In this document: positions 23,068 through 31,238 of the stretch, piece after piece
How the letters are laid out: each line of letters starts with the position of its first letter
How positions within the stretch are numbered: the stretch's first letter is position 1
Source of the DNA: Deltaproteobacteria bacterium
GTDB lineage: Bacteria > Myxococcota_A > UBA9160 > JAFDDA01
DNA: 36,625 bases
NCBI GenBank assembly: GCA_019311105.1
Contig: JAFDDA010000024.1
Coordinates: 1-36,625, forward strand
Direction of reading: 5' to 3'
Program-made: the position numbers and the translations under genes
Notes under the pieces: model-generated
The model's database searches: none
What the model saw: the letters and a program-made list of their open reading frames with translations, nothing else
What the model was told of the DNA's origin: nothing

Positions 23068-24497
23068 GCGAACGCTACCCGCGAGTCGCCTCCCTGCGTT
23101 CGGCCGAAGCGTTTCGCGAGCGGCTTGCGGAACTCGAACTCGAACTGCCGTGCGACGACGAGCCTCTCTCCGCGCCCGACTCACCGCTGGCCGAGCCGCT
23201 CGACCTCGGCGGCGGGTTGGTGGCGCCCAACCGCTTTGTGATCCAGCCCATGGAGGGTTGGGACGGCACGGTGGACGGCCTGCCGACGGAGCTCACCCTG
23301 CGACGCTGGCGAAACTTCGGTCGCTCCGGCGCGGGTTGGATCTGGGGCGGCGAGGCGATGGCGGTGCGCGAGGACGGCCGCGCGAACCCGAACCAGTTGA
23401 TCCTCGACCCGGAGAACGCGGCGGGCATCGAGCCGCTCTGCGATGCGCTGCGCGAAGCCGCCGTGGCCGAAGGGCGCGAGCTGCCGGTGCTCGGGCTCCA
23501 GCTCACCCACAGTGGGCGTTGGTCGCGCCCGGATGGCGAGCAGAGCCCGCGCACGGCGTACCGACACCCTGTGTTGGATCGTCGGGTCGGGGTCACGGAC
23601 GACGCGGCCGTCCTGGGCGACGACGAACTCGACGGCCTCATCGAAGATTTTGCGGCGTCGGCGCGGGTCGCGTCGGCGCTCGGTGTCGCCTTCGTCGACG
23701 TGAAACACTGCCACGGCTATCTGCTCCACGAGTTCCTTTCGGCGCGGGGCCGCCCCGGTCGCTACGGCGGCGAGACGCTCGAGGAACGCAGTGCGCTCAC
23801 CCGAGCGATCCTCGCGGCCGTTCGCGAGGCGGCGCCAGGCCTTCGCGTCGGAGTTCGCCTCTCGGTCTTCGACCATGTGCCCCATGCCGCTGGGCCCGAC
23901 GGGCGTGGCGCCCCGGAACCTCACGGTCTTCCCTATCGGCACGGCTTTGGTCTCGACCCCGACGACCCCTCGCAAATCGACCTTTCCGAGACGGCCGAGT
24001 TCGTGCGCGACCTTCTCGAGCTCGGGGTCGGCTGGGTGAACGTCACGGCGTCGAGCCCCTACTACGCACCGCACCTCCAGCGCCCGGCGCTCTTCCCGCC
24101 GACTGACGGCTACCCGCCGCCCGAAGATCCGCTCGTGGGTGTGGCGCGCCTGCTCGGCGCCGCGCGCGACTTGAAACGGGCAGTCCCCGAAGCCACCGTG
24201 GTCTCGAGCGGATGGAGCTACCTCCAGGAGTTCGTCCCTCACGTGGCCCAGGCGTGTGTGCGCGAGGGTTGGTTCGATGCGGTGGGCCTCGGTCGGATGG
24301 TGCTCTCGTACCCGGAGCTACCGGCGGACGTCCTGGCCGGGCGGCCGTTCGCTCGCAAAAAGGTCTGCCGCACGTTCAGCGATTGCACGAGCGCGCCACG
24401 CAACGGCCTGGTCTCCGGTTGCTACCCGCTCGACCCGTTCTATCGCGACCTGCCTGAGCGCGTGCTCCTGGAAGAAGCCAAGCGAGGCGACTCATGA
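23064..24497 (+). CDS. Old Yellow Enzyme-type NADH:flavin oxidoreductase
   Basis: A 477-residue FMN oxidoreductase of the OYE/2,4-dienoyl-CoA reductase barrel family. Conserved pieces are LVAPNRFVIQPMEGWDG, QLTHSGRWSRPD, HCHGYLLHEFLSARGRPGRYGG and VGLGRMVLSYPEL. The C-terminus holds C-x5-C-x11-C (CRTFSDC...SGC), which resembles the 4Fe-4S ligand set of FadH-like enzymes with one Cys lost. The NAD/FAD C-terminal domain of those enzymes is absent. It probably reduces an activated C=C bond. The start is GTG 23064, overlapping the previous stop (GTGA). It runs into the DapA-like gene through an ATGA overlap. Confidence 0.87.
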   Translation: MSERYPRVASLRSAEAFRERLAELELELPCDDEPLSAPDSPLAEPLDLGGGLVAPNRFVIQPMEGWDGTVDGLPTELTLRRWRNFGRSGAGWIWGGEAMAVREDGRANPNQLILDPENAAGIEPLCDALREAAVAEGRELPVLGLQLTHSGRWSRPDGEQSPRTAYRHPVLDRRVGVTDDAAVLGDDELDGLIEDFAASARVASALGVAFVDVKHCHGYLLHEFLSARGRPGRYGGETLEERSALTRAILAAVREAAPGLRVGVRLSVFDHVPHAAGPDGRGAPEPHGLPYRHGFGLDPDDPSQIDLSETAEFVRDLLELGVGWVNVTASSPYYAPHLQRPALFPPTDGYPPPEDPLVGVARLLGAARDLKRAVPEATVVSSGWSYLQEFVPHVAQACVREGWFDAVGLGRMVLSYPELPADVLAGRPFARKKVCRTFSDCTSAPRNGLVSGCYPLDPFYRDLPERVLLEEAKRGDS

Positions 24498-25501
24498 CGA
24501 CGGTGGGTTCGCTCGAAACGACGTGGCGGCGGCTCGGCCGCCGGCGGGTCCACGGCATCGCTGCGGTGCTGCTGCCCTTCCACGCCGACGGGCAAGTGGA
24601 TTGGCAGGGCTTCGAGCGTCACGTCGTGCTCACGCGTGACGCGGGCCTCGACTGCGCCGTCAACATGGATACGGGTTTTGGGGATCTTCTCGGCCGCGAG
24701 CAGCGGTGCGCCGTCCTCGACGCCACCCGCCGCGCCCTCGGCGACGGCTCGCGCTTCTATGCGGGCGCCTACGCCGATGCATCGCCAGACCCCGAGCCTG
24801 CCTACGCACGCTCGATCACCGAGATCGAGCAGTGCGGCGCGACCCCGGTGCTCGTGCAGTGCATCGCCATGCACGGGATGGACGCCGCGACGAAGGCCGG
24901 CCTCTACGCCCGAGTCGCAGGTGCCACCGCGGCGGGCGCGGTCGGCTTCGAGCTCTCGCCGCGCTTCGCACCCCATGGTGAGATCTGGGACGACGAGACG
25001 TTCGCGCGAATCATCGAGATCCCCGAACTGCTCGGCGCCAAACATTCGTCGCTCGAGCGCGAGGTCGAACTCGCTCGCCTGGCCGTACGCGACCGTACGC
25101 GCCCGGAGTTCCGCGTCTACACCGGCAACGACCTCGCCATCGACATGGTCGCCTACGGGAGCGACTACTTGCTCGGCCTCGCAACCTTTGCGCCCGATCG
25201 TTTCGCAGAGCGCGATCGCATGCTGGCTGAGGGCGACTCGGGCTTCCTCGGCCTGAACGACGGCCTCCAACATCTGGGTAACGTTGGCTTCCGCACACCG
25301 ATCCCGGCCTACAAACATGCGGCGGCTCAGTTCCTGCATCTGTGTGGCCGGCTCGATGGCGACGCGATCCATCCGAAGGCACCGCGCCGCCCCGGCAGCG
25401 AGCGAATTGCGCTGCTCGACTGCGCGTTGCGGCTCGGGCTCGTCGGGGACCGCGAGGCGGCCTACCGAGAGTGCGTCGAACCCTACCTCGAGGATCGCTA
25501 G
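24494..25501 (+). CDS. Dihydrodipicolinate synthase (DapA)/N-acetylneuraminate lyase family protein with altered active site
   Basis: A 335-residue class I aldolase-type protein. The probable Schiff-base Lys is Lys183 in LLGAKHSS, and VYTGNDL matches the family VFsGdD segment. The GTTGE loop is replaced by MDTGFG (residues 58-63), and no Tyr-Tyr pair equivalent to E. coli Tyr133 is seen in the segment 117-137 (VLVQCIAMHGMD). So it is very unlikely to be a true DapA. It is longer than usual (about 295), with an extra C-terminal part. It ends the cluster 30 bases before the convergent aroC gene. The natural substrate is unknown, perhaps a 2-keto-3-deoxy acid. Confidence 0.83.
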   Translation: MTTVGSLETTWRRLGRRRVHGIAAVLLPFHADGQVDWQGFERHVVLTRDAGLDCAVNMDTGFGDLLGREQRCAVLDATRRALGDGSRFYAGAYADASPDPEPAYARSITEIEQCGATPVLVQCIAMHGMDAATKAGLYARVAGATAAGAVGFELSPRFAPHGEIWDDETFARIIEIPELLGAKHSSLEREVELARLAVRDRTRPEFRVYTGNDLAIDMVAYGSDYLLGLATFAPDRFAERDRMLAEGDSGFLGLNDGLQHLGNVGFRTPIPAYKHAAAQFLHLCGRLDGDAIHPKAPRRPGSERIALLDCALRLGLVGDREAAYRECVEPYLEDR

Positions 25502-25529
25502 AGCGCGGGTCTCGATTCCGTTCGCAGGG

Positions 25530-26615
25530 CTAGAGCGCGTCGACTGCCCGTTGGCGCAGCCAGTGGTCGGCCAGGACGAGCAGCATCATGGCCTCGACCA
25601 TGGGGACCGCACGGGGCAGGACGCACGGGTCGTGTCGACCCTGGGCTTCGAGGGTCACCGCGTTGCCGTCGCGATCGACGGTCTGCTGAGCCTGGCGGAT
25701 GGTGGCGGTCGGCTTGAACGCCACGCGGAGGACGACGTCCTCGCCGTTGCTGATGCCGCCCTGCACGCCGCCGGACCGGTTCGTCGTGGTGCGGGGTTTG
25801 CCGTCGCTTCCGGGGACGAACGGGTCGTTGTGTTCGCTGCCCGTCATGCGCGTCCCGGCGAATCCGCTGCCGATCTCGAAGCCCTTTGAGGCGGGGAGCG
25901 ACATCATGGCGCGGGCCAGCTCCGCTTCGAGTTTGTCGAAGGCCGGGGCTCCGAGCCCCGCCGGCACGCCGCGCGCGACACACTCGACCACGCCGCCGAG
26001 CGAGTCGCCGCGCTCGCGTGCGGCATCGATGCGCTCGATCATCTCGGTGGCGGCGTCTTCGTCCGGGCAGCGAACGTCGTTGGCTTCGACCTGGTCGAGG
26101 CTCACGAGAGCGCCGTCCACCTTGGCTTCGACCTCGTGAACGCGTGACACCCAGGCCAGCACTTCGATGCCCGCGGCCTGTGCGAGCAGCTTGCGTGCGA
26201 TCGCGCCGCCGGCCACGCGTGCGATGGTCTCGCGTGCGCTGGCGCGGCCGCCACCCTGCCAGTTGCGGATGCCGTACTTGGCCTCGTAGGTGTAGTCGGC
26301 GTGCGACGGGCGATAGACGTCCTTCATGTCGGCGTAGGCCGACGGGCGTGCATCCTGGTTGTGGACCACGATGGCGATGGGCGTGCCGAGCGTCTGGCCT
26401 TCGAAGAGGCCCGAGACGATCTCGGCGCGGTCGGCTTCCTGTCGCGGTGTGGTGAGACGGCTCTGCCCGGGCCGGCGCCGATCGAGGTCGCGCTGGATCT
26501 CCTCGACCGCGAGCGGCAGGCGCGGCGGACAGCCGTCCACCACGGCACCGACGGCACCACCGTGGGACTCCCCGAAGGAGTGGACTCGGAAGAGATGTCC
26601 GAAGCTGCTCGACAT
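25530..26615 (-). CDS. aroC: Chorismate synthase
   Basis: A 361-residue enzyme that converts EPSP to chorismate with reduced FMN, the last common step of the shikimate pathway. Signatures are [15 protein letters not shown] (residues 13-27), RRRPGQS (46-52), [26 protein letters not shown] and the C-terminal [17 protein letters not shown]. Length is normal. The start is ATG 26615. It is the last gene of a minus-strand operon, nine bases after smr, and converges with the DapA-like gene. Confidence 0.97.
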   Translation of the reverse strand: MSSSFGHLFRVHSFGESHGGAVGAVVDGCPPRLPLAVEEIQRDLDRRRPGQSRLTTPRQEADRAEIVSGLFEGQTLGTPIAIVVHNQDARPSAYADMKDVYRPSHADYTYEAKYGIRNWQGGGRASARETIARVAGGAIARKLLAQAAGIEVLAWVSRVHEVEAKVDGALVSLDQVEANDVRCPDEDAATEMIERIDAARERGDSLGGVVECVARGVPAGLGAPAFDKLEAELARAMMSLPASKGFEIGSGFAGTRMTGSEHNDPFVPGSDGKPRTTTNRSGGVQGGISNGEDVVLRVAFKPTATIRQAQQTVDRDGNAVTLEAQGRHDPCVLPRAVPMVEAMMLLVLADHWLRQRAVDAL

Positions 26616-26624
26616 GCCGCGACC

Positions 26625-27149
26625 TTAGCGTTTTCGACCGAGGAGCACGTAGCAGGCCCCGGGGCCGCCATCGCGGGGCGCAGCGGTGGTGAAGGCTGCG
26701 ACGTGTCGCCCGTGGGGCGGTTCGGCGAGCCAGCCCGGAAACGCCTCCTTGAGCACCGCCTCGCCTTCGGAATGGAGGCCCCGGCCATGGATGACCAGGA
26801 CGCAGCGCAGGCCCGCTTCGAGGGCGCGCGCGAACTCGCGCCGCAGGGTCTGGGACGCGGCGGCGGCCACCATGCCGTGAAGATCGATCGTGCGTTCCGG
26901 CGGCGGGTCGGCGCCGCGCAGCTTCGTGAGCACCCGGGTATCGATTCCCGGCGCGCGGCCTTCGACCTGCTCTCCCCACCGCTCGATCTCGAACGAGGCC
27001 GGAGGGTCGTCGGCATGGCCCGCGCCCTGACGCCTGGGCGCGATGTTCGGCGCGGGTTCGGGCCGGAGCGGACGCCGGTCCATCGGGTTGACGTCCTTCA
27101 GCGCACGACGGAAATCCGTGGGGCCGTCGTCATCGCCAGCGTTGCTCAC
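26625..27149 (-). CDS. Smr-domain protein
   Basis: A 174-residue protein with a C-terminal Smr domain (about 85-174). The DLHG (89-92) and HGRG (121-124) motifs are present, with VLKEAFPGWL after them, as in MutS2-type and YdaL/SmrA-type proteins. Stand-alone Smr proteins are endonucleases that can act on DNA or collided-ribosome mRNA; which applies here is not known. The N-terminal 80 residues are charged and probably disordered. The start is GTG 27149, overlapping the mutY stop by four bases (GTGA). Confidence 0.85.
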   Translation of the reverse strand: MSNAGDDDGPTDFRRALKDVNPMDRRPLRPEPAPNIAPRRQGAGHADDPPASFEIERWGEQVEGRAPGIDTRVLTKLRGADPPPERTIDLHGMVAAAASQTLRREFARALEAGLRCVLVIHGRGLHSEGEAVLKEAFPGWLAEPPHGRHVAAFTTAAPRDGGPGACYVLLGRKR

Positions 27150-28264
27150 GACGCCTTGGCCTCGGCCAGTGCGAGCGCCTTGCGCGTCAGGTTGCCAGCC
27201 GGCAGGGCCGCGAGTGCCTTGTCCGTGACCCAACGGTGGGAGTCGAAGCCATCGAGTCGAACACGGCCGGCATCGGCGCGGCAACGGTACACGTGGAGCG
27301 AGAGTCGGCGATGGGTGAACACGTGACGGACCGCGCCGATCGGTTCGACGGCACCGACCTCCAAGCCCACGCGTTCGCGCAGCGTGCGCTCCAGGCCCGC
27401 ATCGGGATCCTCGCTGGCCGTGAGATCTCCACCCGGCAGGTCCCAGAGGCCGCCGAGCAACCCGGTCTCCGGCCGCCGCACGGCGAGCACACGGCCGCGG
27501 CGTTCGACGAGGGCCGCGACGGCGGTGATGTCGCGGACCTTCGGCCGCTTGCCTCCTGCCGGCAACGCCTCGGGGTCGCCGCCGCGAAGTGCCACGCAAT
27601 CGGCGCGCACGGGGCAGCGTGGGCATTCGGGCGAGCGCGGTGTGCAGACCGTTGCGCCGAGTTCCATCAAGGCCTGATTCAAGTCGCCGGGCGAGCGCCC
27701 GCGCACGAGGCGCTCCGCTTCTTCCCAGAGCCGCTTCTGGCCCGCACGACTCTTCGGGTCTTCGGTCAGGCCGTGGAGTCGCGACAGGACACGTGCGACG
27801 TTCCCATCCACGATGGGCTCCGGTCGGTCGAAGGCGATCGAAGCGACCGCACCCGCGGTGTAGCGGCCCACGCCAGGCAGCTCGCGCAAGGCGTCGGCCG
27901 TGTCGGGCAGCTCGCCCCCGCAGCACTCGACCACGTGTTCCGCTGCGCGCTTGAGATTCCGCGCCCGCGAGTAGTAGCCGAGCCCCTGCCAGGCACCGAG
28001 CACGTCGTCGAGTTCGGCACCCGCAAGTGCCGCCACGTCCGGGAAACGATCGAGGAAGCGGTGGTAGTAGGGGATCACGGTCTCGACGCGCGTCTGCTGC
28101 AGCATCGCTTCGGAGATCCACACGCGGTAGGGGTCGTTCGTGTGGCGCCAGGGGAGGTCGCGCCTTGCGCGGCGATACCAGCGCAACAAGGCGCCGCGCG
28201 CCCGACCGGTGGGGCTCCCGCTGCGCCCGGGTTTCGCCGGGGTCGCCTGCGCGGCCTTCGCCAC
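27146..28264 (-). CDS. mutY: A/G-specific adenine glycosylase
   Basis: A 372-residue MutY. The helix-hairpin-helix-GPD core includes SEAMLQQTRVETV with catalytic Glu52, LPGVGRYTAGAV and VDGNVARVL with Asp153. The 4Fe-4S ligands are Cys207, Cys214, Cys217 and Cys223 (C-x6-C-x2-C-x5-C). Residues about 240-372 form the Nudix-like 8-oxoguanine recognition domain, with WDLPGGD. It removes A mispaired with 8-oxoG. It starts at GTG 28264, one base inside the sfsA stop (TAGTG). Confidence 0.96.
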   Translation of the reverse strand: MAKAAQATPAKPGRSGSPTGRARGALLRWYRRARRDLPWRHTNDPYRVWISEAMLQQTRVETVIPYYHRFLDRFPDVAALAGAELDDVLGAWQGLGYYSRARNLKRAAEHVVECCGGELPDTADALRELPGVGRYTAGAVASIAFDRPEPIVDGNVARVLSRLHGLTEDPKSRAGQKRLWEEAERLVRGRSPGDLNQALMELGATVCTPRSPECPRCPVRADCVALRGGDPEALPAGGKRPKVRDITAVAALVERRGRVLAVRRPETGLLGGLWDLPGGDLTASEDPDAGLERTLRERVGLEVGAVEPIGAVRHVFTHRRLSLHVYRCRADAGRVRLDGFDSHRWVTDKALAALPAGNLTRKALALAEAKAS

Positions 28265-28971
28265 TACAACTTCACCGGCAACGGGCCGTCGAGTGAGATG
28301 CCGGTCGGCGACACTTTCGCGCGGACGGCCAGCACCTCCACCCCGGCCCGCGCCGCGTCGCGCAACGCCTCTGCGTAGAGCGGGTCGATGTCCTCCGCCG
28401 GCTCCACCTGGGTGCAGTCGCCGCGCTGGACGATGTAGAGCTGCACCGCGCGGCTCCCCTCAGCACGGAGCTGCGCCAGCGTCTGGCAGTGCCTGCGGCC
28501 GCGCTCCGATACGGAATCCGGGAAGCGTGCCACGCGGCCCTCGGCCAGGGTTACGCTCTTCACTTCGACGAAGGCGTCTTCGCGTCCGCTGCCCGACAAC
28601 CGGAAGTCGAGCCGAGTGCCCTCGGCGACTTTGACTTCACGCTTGATCTCGCTGTACCCCGCGAGTTCCGGGATGGCGCCGGCTTCGAGCACGCGCGCAG
28701 CGAAGGCGTTGGCGTGGAGGGTGTGGAGGCCGACCCAGGTGCGCCCGACGCGAATCATCTCGAGCGTATGGCGGAGTTTGCGTTTCGGGTTGTCGCTGGT
28801 GGAGCAGCGCACCTCGGAGCCGGGCTCAGCACAGCCGCGCATGCTTCCGGGGTTCGGGCAGTGCACCGTGACTTCGCTTCCGTCTTCGAACGCGACGTCG
28901 GCCAAGAATCGCTTGTAGCGACGCAGGAGCCGGCCCGAGAGTTCGGCTCGCACGGGCAGCCGGACGGTCAC
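28264..28971 (-). CDS. sfsA: SfsA sugar-fermentation-stimulation-type nuclease/DNA-binding protein
   Basis: A 235-residue SfsA. Hallmarks are LLRRYKRFLADV, VHCPNPGSMRGC, RLDFRLSG, FVEVKSVTLAEG, FPDSVSERGRRH and ALRDAARAGVEVLA. The C-terminal half has a PD-(D/E)xK nuclease-like core (D...EVKS). The biological role is still debated. The GTG at 28971 gives a normal length; upstream sequence in frame is rich in Arg and unlike the family. It is 28 bases after the M23 peptidase gene and overlaps mutY by one base. Confidence 0.95.
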   Translation of the reverse strand: MTVRLPVRAELSGRLLRRYKRFLADVAFEDGSEVTVHCPNPGSMRGCAEPGSEVRCSTSDNPKRKLRHTLEMIRVGRTWVGLHTLHANAFAARVLEAGAIPELAGYSEIKREVKVAEGTRLDFRLSGSGREDAFVEVKSVTLAEGRVARFPDSVSERGRRHCQTLAQLRAEGSRAVQLYIVQRGDCTQVEPAEDIDPLYAEALRDAARAGVEVLAVRAKVSPTGISLDGPLPVKL

Positions 28972-28999
28972 GCTCCGACTCCGGTGGGCTCGACCGGGC

Positions 29000-30340
29000 T
29001 CACGGTGTGGCTCCGCGCGCGCGCGCCTCCACGCGGTCGCGCACCCAGCGCGCGTCCCACCACTCGAGCGGGTCGACGTAGACGCCACCCACGAGAATCG
29101 CGAAATGGAGGTGATCGCCGCCTGCGAGCCCCGTGGCGCCCGAGCGCCCGAGCGTCTGACCGCGCCCGACGATGTCGCCCACGGAAACGTCGATCTCCGA
29201 CAGGTGCCCGTAGAGCGACGTCACGCCGAGGCCGTGGTCGACGATCACGCAGCGTCCGTAGATCCCGAGCTCTTGCGCGAAGACGACGCGGCCGGCGTTC
29301 GACGCCTCGACCGGCGCCCGGGCGGTCGCCGCGAGGTCGTAGCCGAAGTGGGTTGCGCGCGAGACCTCCGTGCCGCCGTAGAGATAGCTGCGCGCTTCGG
29401 CGAAGCGGCTCGTCACCAGGGAGTTGCGCATCTGCAGGAAGCCGCCGACGAAGTGGCGCGGCTCGTCGGCCATACGTGTGACCCCGCTGATGGTTTCTTC
29501 GTTGCTCGCGCGGACGCCTTCGTTGATGGCTCGGAAGGTCGCAACCACGTCGGACTCGTCGATGCCGAGATCGGCGGCGAGTTCCGGGACCGTGTTCTCG
29601 AAGAAGCGTTCCGGGAGCTGGATCGGAACCTGGGCGAACTCGCGATCCTGGAATTGTGTCGCCCAACTGCGCGAGGCGGCGTTGCCCGCGAGGTCGGTGG
29701 CGACGACGCTGATCTTCGGGCTGCCCTCGAGGTCGCGCGGCACGGCGAACACCGCGATCCGCCGCTTGCCCGTTTCGGCTGCGGGGAAGCCCCGGAAGAA
29801 GCGGTCGCCCACGCGGACGCCGTCGAGTGCGGCGGGGCCATCGAGCCGGTAGGTGACCGCGGCCGAGCCGGCTCGCTTCACGTAGGTCAGCCCGCTCTCG
29901 ATGCTGATGCGCGGCGGTTTCGTGTCGATCAACACGGGCACCGACGCCTCGGTGGTGTTGCCCTCGAGCCCGTGGGCCCAGGACCAGTCGGTGGCGCTGA
30001 CGCGGAGGGTCGCCTCGCCGTCGGGCAGGCCGCGTCCGGAGAGCTGGAAGCGCCACTCCGGGTCGTCGGAGTCGGCGGTGCCGAGCAGCCAGCCCGCCTC
30101 GGCGCGCGTCTCGAGTAGCGATCGCGAGCCCTCGGCGGTGTCGAGGAAGACCTGGACGTGGCGCAGGCCAGAGCCCGGATCCTCGGCACTGAAGGTGACC
30201 TCGCGGGCCTCCTTGCCAATCCAGATCGGGCCGTCGATGACGACCAGCGGGGCGTCGCCCTCGCAGCGGACGAGGCCCAAGGCGGCCGTCCCGGCCGCCA
30301 GAACGGCCAGGATGATGAGCAGACGCGCAGTGACGGTCAC
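29000..30340 (-). CDS. Membrane-anchored or exported M23-family metallopeptidase
   Basis: A 446-residue protein with an N-terminal hydrophobic signal or anchor (residues 4-25) and a C-terminal LytM/M23 domain. The M23 motifs are HFGYDLA (first His and Asp), VDHGLGVTSLYGHLSEI and GDHLHFAILV. The 300 residues before it include a beta-rich Ig-like region (ADWSWAHGLEGNTTEASVPVLIDTKPP, VATDLAGNAA) as in Big/cadherin-like exported proteins. It probably cuts or remodels peptidoglycan. The start is GTG 30340. It leads the operon M23-sfsA-mutY-smr-aroC. Confidence 0.9.
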   Translation of the reverse strand: MTVTARLLIILAVLAAGTAALGLVRCEGDAPLVVIDGPIWIGKEAREVTFSAEDPGSGLRHVQVFLDTAEGSRSLLETRAEAGWLLGTADSDDPEWRFQLSGRGLPDGEATLRVSATDWSWAHGLEGNTTEASVPVLIDTKPPRISIESGLTYVKRAGSAAVTYRLDGPAALDGVRVGDRFFRGFPAAETGKRRIAVFAVPRDLEGSPKISVVATDLAGNAASRSWATQFQDREFAQVPIQLPERFFENTVPELAADLGIDESDVVATFRAINEGVRASNEETISGVTRMADEPRHFVGGFLQMRNSLVTSRFAEARSYLYGGTEVSRATHFGYDLAATARAPVEASNAGRVVFAQELGIYGRCVIVDHGLGVTSLYGHLSEIDVSVGDIVGRGQTLGRSGATGLAGGDHLHFAILVGGVYVDPLEWWDARWVRDRVEARARGATP

Positions 30341-30468
30341 GAAACCCCCCGGATCCCCGTCGAGGCCTCAGTCTAGCAGTGCCGGGCGGGCGCCGGACCG
30401 CGGCGAGAGGATTGACGGACGGCCCGGCCTCACCGATTCTCCCGCCGTCCCAGCCTTCCGGAGGTCTC

Positions 30469-31104
30469 ATGTCCCGTCTTCGCCGCATCGTTCTGGTTCG
30501 TCATGGAGAAACCGAGGGCGAATCCAGCACGCGGTTTCACGGCGCGGGCGATGTCGCGCTTTCGGCCGAGGGCGAGGCCCAGATGCGCGCGGTGGCCGCC
30601 TCGTTCGGCCCCACCCGCTTCGACCGCGTGATTGCGAGCCCGTTGCAACGCTCCTGGCGGGCAGCCCAGATCGCCGGCCACACCGACGCCGTCCGGGTGG
30701 AGGCGGACTTCCGCGAGATCGACTTCGGTCGCTGGGAAGGCCTGACCAAGCAAGAGATCGAAGCCAGTGACCCCGTCCTCTATGAGGATTGGCAGAACAA
30801 GACCGCGGGCTTCGAGTTCCCGAACGGCGAGCCGCGCGGCGACTTCCGCGCGCGCGTGGAGGCCGGCCTCGACCGGCTGCTCGACAGTGGCGCCGGCACC
30901 GCACTCGTGGTCGTCCACAAGGGTGTCGTTCGAACGATCGCCGAGAAACTGCTGGGCGCGCCGCTCGAAGAAGGCACCCCCGACCTCGCCGGTCAGGTCG
31001 AACTCTACAAAGAGAGCGACGGCTGGAAGCTCGGCCGCGTCGGCAGCAACCCCGCCGCCGTCGACTCCACCCCGTCCCTACAAGTAGAAGCCCCCGCCGC
31101 CTAG
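30469..31104 (+). CDS. Histidine phosphatase family protein
   Basis: A 211-residue phosphatase of the phosphoglycerate-mutase-like branch. The phospho-acceptor motif is LVRHGETEG (His12), the second His is His150 in VVVHKG, and Arg61 follows SPLQ. EIDFGRWEG fits the general acid region. It could act on phosphosugars, alpha-ribazole phosphate or similar small substrates; no cobalamin operon is near. The start is ATG 30469, with CGGAGG four bases upstream. The upstream region to 30379 stays open in frame but has no family features. It is followed by the REP-like element. Confidence 0.9.
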   Translation: MSRLRRIVLVRHGETEGESSTRFHGAGDVALSAEGEAQMRAVAASFGPTRFDRVIASPLQRSWRAAQIAGHTDAVRVEADFREIDFGRWEGLTKQEIEASDPVLYEDWQNKTAGFEFPNGEPRGDFRARVEAGLDRLLDSGAGTALVVVHKGVVRTIAEKLLGAPLEEGTPDLAGQVELYKESDGWKLGRVGSNPAAVDSTPSLQVEAPAA

Positions 31105-31237
31105 CCCTGTCGAAGGGGGACGGTTCTATTTGATGTCGAAGGGGGACGGTTCTATTTGATGTCGAAACCCGGGAATAGCCAGAGCGCTACAACCCAGGCA
31201 GTTTCGTCATCAAATAGAACCGTCCCCTTCGACAGGG
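31105..31237. repeat. REP-like element: 26-bp tandem repeat plus a 34-bp inverted copy forming a long hairpin
   Basis: A 26-bp unit (TGTCGAAGGGGGACGGTTCT plus ATTTGA) occurs twice in tandem at 31108-31133 and 31134-31159. An inverted copy lies at 31207-31237. With extra pairing (GATGTCGAAAC to GTTTCGTCATC), bases 31134-31168 can pair with 31201-31234 almost fully (one extra G, one mismatch), leaving a 32-base loop. It lies between the convergent histidine phosphatase and acetyl-CoA synthetase genes, and one end is one base from the acs stop. It may act as a two-way terminator. From memory such AGAACCGTCCCC repeats occur in other genomes, possibly with RAYT transposases; no transposase is in the window. 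Confidence 0.85.
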
Positions 31238-31238
31238 G

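Noticed and set aside
25530..30340. M23-sfsA-mutY-smr-aroC as a special functional system
   Set aside because: The genes are tightly packed but are ordinary housekeeping functions. Co-transcription needs no novel explanation.
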